This document shows, one piece after another, positions 58,046 through 64,000 of a DNA stretch of 64,000 bases. The translations under genes and the position numbers were made by a program. The notes beneath the pieces are model-generated. The model saw only the letters and a program-made list of their open reading frames with translations. It searched no databases and had not been told where the DNA came from. The DNA is from Chelatococcus albus (GTDB lineage Bacteria > Pseudomonadota > Alphaproteobacteria > Rhizobiales > Beijerinckiaceae): contig NZ_JASJEV010000002.1 of NCBI RefSeq assembly GCF_030067675.1, forward strand, positions 248,001 through 312,000, in the 5' to 3' direction. Within the stretch, counting starts at the first letter, position 1, and every line of letters begins with the position of its first letter.

Positions 58046-58455
58046 GCGGCCGGAGCACGCACGCCGGTGCGTGCGGCGGGGCGGGCGCCATTCCGCCGCA
58101 TCACGCGGTCCCCGGCGCCCGCACACCAGCCGTCGCCGCGGCGAGCGACGCCTTCATGGCTGCGATGCACGCGATCATGGCGCGCATGGACGAGGAGATG
58201 CACTGCGGCCCCTTCGCGGGCGATCCGGACCACGACTTCCTGGTGATGATGATCCCGCACCACCAGGGCGCGGTCGACATGGCGGAACTGGTGCTGCGCG
58301 AGGGGCGCGATGCGCTCGTGCGTCAGCTCGCCGAGGGGATCCTGGCCGCCCAGCGCGTCGAGATCGCCGCCATGCGCGGGCGGCGCGATGCGCTGGCGTC
58401 GGGCGGCGACGCCCGCGACCCGTTCCCGGCCCTCAGCGGCACGCGAGGCGAATGA
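58042..58455 (+). CDS. DUF305 family protein
   Basis: 137-aa protein. The family mark is FMAAMHAIMARMDEEMHCGP and DHDFLVMMIPHHQGAVDMAE near 66-85, with an M-x2-H-x6-H metal-binding pattern, then AAQRVEIAAMRGRRDALASG. Family members bind or sense copper or other metals. It begins with an ATG overlapping the stop of the propeller gene; the pair may make an exported metal-handling unit. No clear signal peptide is seen. Confidence 0.85.
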   Translation: MSGRSTHAGACGGAGAIPPHHAVPGARTPAVAAASDAFMAAMHAIMARMDEEMHCGPFAGDPDHDFLVMMIPHHQGAVDMAELVLREGRDALVRQLAEGILAAQRVEIAAMRGRRDALASGGDARDPFPALSGTRGE

Positions 58456-58733
58456 CGCCAGCGCCGTTTCCTCGCGGCCCGCGGTCATTCGAGCTTCCCG
58501 GGAGGAGCCGCGGCGTCGAGCGTCGAGGCCGCGAGCGGTGCCTGGCGCTTGTTCGTCCTCGCGAGGCTCTCCGGCCCGCCCCGGGTCGGAGGCCCGGGCC
58601 CAGCCGGAGGAGGGGCCAACTGCAAGGGACGCCGCTGCACCCGGCTTCGCGCTACTATCGTCCCTGGCTCCACAATCAATGCTGCGGCCTCGGCCACGGG
58701 ACGCGAGGTCGTCCATGGGAGGAGAGGCGAGCC

Positions 58734-59903
58734 ATGAGTGACGAGAAAGGCCAAGCGCTGCCCTCGCCGTTCAATGCGGCGGACATCAGCGCCCTCGCGC
58801 ACCTCTACCGAGGCGAGCAGTATCGAAGCACCGTCTGGCGGACGCGCCTCGACACGACAACCAACTGGGCCGTGGTCACCACCGGCCTCGCCCTGTCGCT
58901 GACCTACAGCAGCCCGTCCGCCTCGCCGCTGCCGCTGGTCCTGGTGGGCCTCGTGGTGACCGTGTTCCTCTACATCGAGGCGCGGCGCTATTGCTTCTTC
59001 GATTTCTGGCGCCTGCGGGCGCACGTGCTGGAACTCTACTTCTTCGGGCCGATCCTGCGCGGCCAGGGCGTGCGGGTCGACAACGGCTGGAACGAGGTTC
59101 TCTATCGCGACTACCAGACACCGCGCCTGCACATCACGCTTTTCGAGGCGATCGGCCGTCGCATCCGCCGGAACTACAGCTGGATCTTCCTCATCCAGGT
59201 GATCGCCTATGTCGGCAAGCTGCTCATCCACCCGGCGCCGATCACGGGCCTCGAGGACGTCTGGACGCGGGCAGCGATCGGCCCGGTGCCCGGCCAACTC
59301 GTGCTCGCGGCAGGGTTCGTCTTTCACGCCACCTGGGCGACCTTGGCCATGTTGACCTACAGAAGCCGGCGGGGCGCCGGCCGGGCGCGGCCGCCCCGCC
59401 CGGTGAAGGACGACCTGTTGGAGCTCGCTCGCGGGGGGGGGACCCCCGATCGGCCCCCGGGGTCAGCGATCGCGCAGGCCGTAGCTGCGGAAGCCCTCGC
59501 GCACGCGCGCGATCTCCTCGTCCGGCAGAAGCACGGGGGCCGCCGATCAGGAGGCTGTAACAGTACTGCCTGGCGATGGTCTCGAGCTCGACGGCAAGCC
59601 ACATTGCCTTGTCGAGGCTCGGTCCGATGGCGACCTGGTCGTGGTTGGCGAGCAGGCAGCCGTTGCGGTCGCGGAGCGCTTCAAGAACGTTGTCCGACAG
59701 GGCCTCCGTGCCGTAGGTGGCATAGTCGGCGCAGCGGATGGTCGGGCCGTCGAAGGCGGCGATCATGTAGTGGCGGGCCGGGATGTCGCGGCGCGCGATC
59801 GGCCGGGTGGTCGCGAAGGTCGAGTGCGTGTGCACCACCGCACCGGTATCGCTGCGCGCCCGCAGGATGGCGCGGTGGAACGGCCATTCGGTCGAGGGCT
59901 TGA
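58734..59903 (+). CDS. DUF2270 membrane protein, probably extended by read-through
   Basis: 389 codons open. Residues ~1-235 match DUF2270: FNAADISALAHLYRGEQYRS, TRLDTTTNWAVVTTGLALSL, LVVTVFLYIEARRYCFFDFW, RRNYSWIFLIQVIAYVGKLL, LVLAAGFVFHATWATLAMLT (about four membrane helices). The family normally ends soon after the PRPVKDDLLELARGG stretch. Here a long run of G at 59431-59439 is followed by sequence antisense to a decayed aldolase gene, so the last ~150 residues are likely not native. ATG at 58734 after GGAGAGGCGAGCC. Confidence 0.75.
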   Translation: MSDEKGQALPSPFNAADISALAHLYRGEQYRSTVWRTRLDTTTNWAVVTTGLALSLTYSSPSASPLPLVLVGLVVTVFLYIEARRYCFFDFWRLRAHVLELYFFGPILRGQGVRVDNGWNEVLYRDYQTPRLHITLFEAIGRRIRRNYSWIFLIQVIAYVGKLLIHPAPITGLEDVWTRAAIGPVPGQLVLAAGFVFHATWATLAMLTYRSRRGAGRARPPRPVKDDLLELARGGGTPDRPPGSAIAQAVAAEALAHARDLLVRQKHGGRRSGGCNSTAWRWSRARRQATLPCRGSVRWRPGRGWRAGSRCGRGALQERCPTGPPCRRWHSRRSGWSGRRRRRSCSGGPGCRGARSAGWSRRSSACAPPHRYRCAPAGWRGGTAIRSRA

Positions 59904-60113
59904 GCGGACCCGACCAGCTGGCATCGTCGCCTGCGAGCGGCATCATGGCGATATCGGCCGGCGTCATGCTGTCACAGGGCGCGCGCTCGGCGTGATCAGC
60001 ATCACGTCCTTGTAGCGCGCGCTGATATTGCCGGACGTGCCCTGGTTCAGGCCGCTCGCGTTCATCTGGCGGCACAGGGCGACGATCGCCTGGCGGAGGT
60101 CGTGCTCGCTCAT
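59463..60113 (-). pseudogene. Class II aldolase/adducin-type gene, frameshifted
   Basis: A full-length but broken L-fuculose-phosphate-aldolase-like gene. The start at 60113 reads MSEHDLRQAIVALCRQMNAS, GLNQGTSGNISARYKDVMLI. After a base change near 59985 the frame moves: CDSMTPADIAMMPLAGDDAS, then STEWPFHRAILRARSDTGAV, VHTHSTFATTRPIARRDIPA, LANHDQVAIGPSLDKAMWLA. A second shift near 59540 gives VLLPDEEIARVREGFRSYGL before the natural stop. Histidines of the zinc site (VHTHS) are intact but two frameshifts kill it. Confidence 0.8.
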
Positions 60114-60181
60114 GGAATGCTCCGATCGAACGTGCGAGGCTGCCAGACCCGTCGGCGGCCTCGCAACTGTCGGCTCGCCCG

Positions 60182-60802
60182 TCAGCCGCGCCGGGGCAGG
60201 GGGATCCAGCCGGGGACGATCACGTCGGCATGTTCGAACTGCGGCATCTTCCGGCCGAGTTCCCGCATGTTGGTGATGTTCTTGTCGATAAGGTCCTGCC
60301 GGGGATCGGCGTCGGCGGCACGATCACCTGCCGGCCGGGCAATTCGCCGGTCATGTGCAGGGCGAGCGCCCTCACGCAGACCTCGCCGACAACGGCCGGG
60401 TTGGTCGCCGCCGTTGCCGCCTAGGCGCTGTCCGGCTCGCGCATGGCCTGGATGTCAGCGGTGGAGATATCGGCCGGATAGATCTTGATGTCCCTGTTGC
60501 GGCCGGCCTCGTCGACGGCGATCTTCACGCCCTTGGCGAACTCGTCGTACGGCGCGAATACCACCTTGATATCCGGATTGGCACGCAGGACGGCGGCCGT
60601 CTGGTTCGCGACCGCATTCGCGATCGGATTGTCCATCGTGCCCCAGCGCGCCACCTCCTTGATCCCGGCATTGGCGGCTTTGAGCTTCGGCCAGGTCCGT
60701 CGCGGCGATCGAGCGGAGCGATGCCGGCGACATGGACATGGCCGGCGGCGAAGGCCTTGCCGTCCAGGGCGATGCGCAGGCCCCCCTTGTCGAAGGGCTT
60801 CG
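60182..60802 (-). pseudogene. Sugar ABC transporter substrate-binding protein, C-terminal remnant
   Basis: Reads DGKAFAAGHVHVAGIAP, then in another frame TWPKLKAANAGIKEVARWGT, MDNPIANAVANQTAAVLRAN and FAPYDEFAKGVKIAVDEAGR. A TAG stop at 60421 (probably from TGG) is followed by more native sequence: NPAVVGEVCVRALALHMTGE, then after a frameshift near 60290 DKNITNMRELGRKMPQFEHA and WIPLPRRG. This is the C-terminal half of a RbsB/RhaS-type periplasmic binding protein. Signal peptide and N-terminal lobe are gone, deleted up to the permease. Confidence 0.7.
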
Positions 60803-61454
60803 GGGCGCCGGCGAGCCGCGCGGCCTGCTCGTTGCCCCCGATCGCATACATCATCCGCCCCCAGCGCGTGCGCTCCAGAAAGACCCGGGTGACGACCGCG
60901 AGCACGGCCACGACGACAACGAGGACGGGGACGACATCGGCGATGCGGTAACGGCCGAGCATCAGGAACGGTGCCGCGAAGCTGCCGTCGGCGATGGCGC
61001 TGGAGAGCAGTTGCATGCCGCTTGCAATGGACCGCCCCCCGGTCGGGATGAGCTGCAGGCCGACGATGAGGAACATCATGCCGAGCGTGGCGAGCAGGTC
61101 GGGAATGCGCAGCCGCACGATGAGGAAGGCGTTGATGGCCCCGGTCGCGAGGCCGATGGCGAGGCAGAAGAGGATGGCCTCGACGGTGCCGAGCTTCCAC
61201 ACGACCATGGCACAGGCGGGGGCCATCAACGAGGCGGCCGCCACGCTGCCGATCGACAGGTCGAAGCCGCCGACGACCATCGAGGTGGTGACGCCGAGCG
61301 CCAGCAGCGCCACGATCGAGACCGACTGCAGGATGATGAAGACGTTGCCGACCCTGAGGAACGACGGCTCGAGGAGCGCGAGCAGGCCGGTCATGCCGAC
61401 GAGAATGACGAGCAGGCCGTAGCGGATCATGCTGTCGCGGCTGTACGAGGTCAT
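60803..61454 (-). pseudogene. Sugar ABC transporter permease, truncated
   Basis: Starts MTSYSRDSMIRYGLLVILVG and keeps the first ~215 residues of a RbsC-like permease: GVTTSMVVGGFDLSIGSVAA (family signature), INAFLIVRLRIPDLLATLGM, VTRVFLERTRWGRMMYAIGG, then NEQAARLAGAP. At that point the frame runs into binding-protein sequence. The last ~110 residues with final helices are missing through an internal deletion, so it should not be functional. Confidence 0.7.
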
Positions 61455-61495
61455 GGCCGGCGTTTCCCGCAGTGTTCGTTGCCTGGCAGGGCGGC

Positions 61496-62038
61496 TCAGG
61501 CCGCTTCCTGGCACTCGATGGCGGCGAACAGCCGCTCGGCCTCGGCCTCCGACAACGACGAGGACGTCGCGGTCTGCTGGCCGTGGGCTGCCGACGTATC
61601 GTAGATGAGCGCCAGATCGACGCGCCCGCTCGCCAGCCATTCCAGGATGTGGCTGCTGAGGGCTTCGACCAGCCGCACGCGCATGTGCGGCACCCTTTCC
61701 GCCAGAGTCCGCACCACCAGCGCCGAAATGAAACGCAAGAAGGTCGGCGTCAGGGCGATGATGCATTGGTTGCTGCCGACCTTGCCCAATTCGCGCCGGG
61801 CGCTCTGCAGGTTCTCGTGCACGTCGCGGGCGCGCTCGTGGAACAGCCGCCCCTGTTCGGTGAGCCGCACGCCGCGGCCGTTGCGGTCGAACAGCTGGCC
61901 CCCGAGGTCGCCTTCCAGCGCCTTGATGTGCCGGCTCAAAGCCGACTGGGTGACGCCGAGCACGATCGCCGCGCGCGAAAAGCTTGCGGCGTCGCCGACG
62001 CCGAGAAAGCACTCGATCCGGCGGAAGGTCAGCGACAT
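61496..62038 (-). pseudogene. LysR-type regulator fused to an ATPase scrap
   Basis: Residues 1-~155 are the LysR HTH and start of the effector domain: FRRIECFLGVGDAASFSRAA, VTQSALSRHIKALEGDLGGQ, RNGRGVRLTEQGRLFHERAR, QCIIALTPTFLRFISALVVR. Then the frame enters SSSLSEAEAERLFAAIE, the segment after Walker B in sugar ABC ATPases (RbsA type). The product would be 180 aa instead of ~300. A deletion has joined the regulator to the tail of a lost ATPase gene; the DNA-binding domain may still be made. Confidence 0.7.
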
Positions 62039-62313
62039 GGCGCCCCGCAGAGGTTTGGTCCCTCACGCAGGCATGGCATTCGGCACGATCGGCCCGTGTC
62101 CATGATGGAACACAATGCTTGCCCCCTCCCTGGACCTGCGAATCCGGCCCGAGCGCAAAATCTACGGCGCCTCGCGCTGGCGGGGGAAGCGGCGGCAGAG
62201 TCCGGGAGGGGGCTGCAGGTCCAGCCTTGGCGCGAAGGGCGGCAGGGACGGGGCGGTGGGGCCCGGCGACGGAGGGCGCCCGCGCGGTCGACAGGCCCCC
62301 CGAGACGGGGGAC

Positions 62314-62470
62314 GGGCGGCCGTCGATCGTCGTTCTGCCCTTCGAGAATCGATCGGGCGATCCCGCCTGTCGATCCCTTGGTGGACGGCCTCGTGGAGGA
62401 GGTCACGGCTATGCTTTCGCGCATCCGCAGCGGCAGTCGAGGCAGCTTTCACTGGCGAGGATCTGCGTGA
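62314..62470 (+). pseudogene. Adenylate/guanylate-cyclase-type TPR protein scrap
   Basis: Frame reads DGRPSIVVLPFENRSGDP, then in the next frame PLVDGLVEEVTAMLSRIRSG to a stop. This P-SI-VLPF-N-SGD...GL-ED-T--LSRI pattern marks the middle of cyclase-type TPR proteins. About 50 codons only, with one frameshift near 62365. A leftover of a larger gene. Confidence 0.55.
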
Positions 62471-62562
62471 TCCCGAGAGCGGCGACCACCACCCGCCGAT
62501 CGGGGGTCGGCGTTGTCGGGACTTTCGTCCCCGATCGGCGCGTGGGGGAGCACGCGCCGACC

Positions 62563-64000
62563 TCAACAGCAGCCGACGGGTGCCGAAACCCTGTCGGGAG
62601 TTGTCCGGTCGGCGGGAGCCGCGCAGCCGCAGCCGGCTGCACCCTTCGCCTTGGCCTCCGCATCGGCGGCGCAGCAGGCGTCGGCCGTCGCGGGAGCCGG
62701 GCCGCCGCAGCAGCCGGAGGGGGGCGTCGGGCCGTCGGGGCCGATGGCGCTTGCGCAGATGCCCGTTTCCGGAAGGACGAGGCGGAGGTCGTCGGCGGCG
62801 GCGAGATCGCCTGCGATCGCCGCCACCACCGACCGGACCTGTTCGTAGCCGGTGAGCATCAGGAAGGTGGGCGCCCGTCCGTAGCTCTTGATGCCGACAG
62901 TGTAGAAGCCCGGTTCCGGATGCGCGAGTTCGCGGTGACCGTGCGGCGGAACGGAGCCGCAGGAATGCAGGTTCGGATCGATCAGCGGGCCGAGTGCCTT
63001 CGCGCTCTCCAGCCACGGATCGAGGTCGAGCCGCAGCTCGCGGGTGAGTGCGAGATCGGGCCGCTGGCCCGTGGCGACGACGATGCGGTCGACGGGGCCG
63101 AGTTCCCGGGGGCCATCCGCCGTGTCTCCAAGGACGAGGATCCGGCTGCCCGATGACCGGACGGCGGTCGCATTGAAGTGCGGCACCAGGGTAATCCGGC
63201 CGCTGTCGACCAGCACCTTCAAGCTGGAGCCGAGTTCGCCGCGGGCAGGAAGCTGGTCGGCCCGTCCGCCGCCGTAGATCCGCCTCAGGTCCGTGCCGCG
63301 CGTGGCCCACAGGATCGAGGTCGTGGGATCCTGCTCCGCGAGGCGTGCGAGATCGAGGAGGACATTGGCCGCCGAGTGTCCGCCGCCCACGACGAGCACC
63401 GTCCGGCTCGCATAGGTCAGCCGATCGCGACCGAGCACGTCCGGGATGCCATAGGCGATGCGGTCGGCGTGCGCGGCCTCGCCCGCCGCGGGGATCCCGC
63501 CCGCGCCGAGCGGATTGGGGGTGGTCCAGGTGCCCGAGGCGTCGATGACGGCGCGCGCCAGGTCGTGGCGGATGGCGCCGTTGGCATGCGCCACGGCGAG
63601 CGCGAACGGCCGCGATCCGCGATCCCTGCTCGACACCTTGTCGGCGCCGAGCCGGGTGATGGCCGTGACCCTGGCCCCGGTCTCGATCGCCGTGGCCATC
63701 TCGGGCGTCTCGGCGAGCGGTTTCAGGTAGGCATCGAAGAGGTCAAACCCGCTGGGCAGCGCATCGCCGGGCGGTTCCCGCCAGCCCCGCGCCTTCAGGA
63801 GCGCCCGGGCCGCGGTATCGGTATTGTACTTCCACGGGGAGAACAGCCGGACATGGCCCCAGTCGCGGACATTGGCGGCGACGGTGGCGCCGGCCTCGTA
63901 CACCCGTACGGGAAGGCTGCGACGGACCAGATGGGCGGCGGCGGCGAGGCCGACGGGGCCTGCTCCGATGACCGCGACGGGAAGTGTGTCGAGTGTGCTC
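62563..64000 (-). CDS. FAD/NAD(P)-binding flavoprotein with cysteine-rich tail, partial (5' end outside window)
   Basis: At least 479 codons. Just inside the window edge PVAVIGAGPVGLAAAAHLVR is the FAD loop, then WGHVRLFSPWKYNTDTAARA. RTVLVVGGGHSAANVLLDLA is the NAD(P) loop, and DRIVVATGQRPDLALTRELR follows. The C-terminal 65 residues have many cysteines: PSGCCGGPAPATADACCAAD, GCGCAAP, and a final VGCC. Similar flavoproteins are found beside arsenic genes (ArsO-type or thioredoxin-reductase-like). Arsenic function is inferred from the tail and from family context, not from neighbours here. Confidence 0.8.
   Translation of the reverse strand, partial: STLDTLPVAVIGAGPVGLAAAAHLVRRSLPVRVYEAGATVAANVRDWGHVRLFSPWKYNTDTAARALLKARGWREPPGDALPSGFDLFDAYLKPLAETPEMATAIETGARVTAITRLGADKVSSRDRGSRPFALAVAHANGAIRHDLARAVIDASGTWTTPNPLGAGGIPAAGEAAHADRIAYGIPDVLGRDRLTYASRTVLVVGGGHSAANVLLDLARLAEQDPTTSILWATRGTDLRRIYGGGRADQLPARGELGSSLKVLVDSGRITLVPHFNATAVRSSGSRILVLGDTADGPRELGPVDRIVVATGQRPDLALTRELRLDLDPWLESAKALGPLIDPNLHSCGSVPPHGHRELAHPEPGFYTVGIKSYGRAPTFLMLTGYEQVRSVVAAIAGDLAAADDLRLVLPETGICASAIGPDGPTPPSGCCGGPAPATADACCAADAEAKAKGAAGCGCAAPADRTTPDRVSAPVGCC

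Overview
The window is 64 kb of uniformly GC-rich DNA. Gene content and order point to an alphaproteobacterium of the Hyphomicrobiales (Rhizobiales). The clues are rplU-rpmA-GNAT-obgE-proB order, an L21 with a long C-terminal tail, an Hsp20/DUF1150 pair, a TIGR02300 protein, a TadD-like lipoprotein and an infC that appears to start with ATT. The genus is not determined; this is inference from synteny.

Layout. 1-4251 (minus strand): proB (partial), obgE, two acetyltransferases, rpmA, rplU. 4519-17538: an accessory block bracketed by two serine tRNA genes whose 3' ends face each other. It holds a frameshifted phage polyvalent (PLxRFG-type) gene, a phage lipoprotein and muramidase, an ArsR stub, a four-gene arsenic operon, a broken gamma-glutamyltransferase gene, a PAP2 phosphatase, a LuxR/LuxI quorum-sensing pair with a palindromic operator candidate, and an IS3-type ruin touching the second tRNA. 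17.8-31.5 kb: housekeeping genes (msrA, YqhA-type protein, mepA, two helicases including hrpB, mgsA, cmk, aroA), two tandem alanine tRNAs, a truncated wecB, and hsp20 with DUF1150. 31.5-41.9 kb: a hydrolase and glycosyltransferase, then infC, rpmI, rplT, pheS and pheT. A divergent acrylyl-CoA-reductase-type module (acuI, AhpD-like gene, TetR gene) sits between infC and rpmI.

42-52.6 kb is a MoeB-like gene followed by a coherent nucleoside uptake and salvage operon: BMP-type binding protein, ATPase, two permeases, cytidine deaminase, purine nucleoside phosphorylase, deoxyribose-phosphate aldolase, thymidine phosphorylase, and a hydroxyacid dehydrogenase. 52.6-58.5 kb holds an NlpC/P60 peptidase, a MarR regulator with a 10-bp dyad in front of it, an M17 aminopeptidase, a TPR lipoprotein, and a Tat-exported beta-propeller gene coupled to a DUF305 gene. 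58.7-62.5 kb is a DUF2270 gene running into a decayed sugar-catabolism cluster (class II aldolase, binding protein, permease, ATPase scrap fused to a LysR gene), all shortened by internal deletions and frameshifts. The window ends inside a flavoprotein with a cysteine-rich tail of the kind seen near arsenic genes.

No CRISPR array, integrase or complete prophage was seen. The most unusual points are the tRNA-Ser-bracketed block, the reductase module inside the translation operon, the serial-deletion sugar cluster, and several palindromic operator candidates beside their likely regulators. I did not find convincing evidence of a wholly undescribed system.
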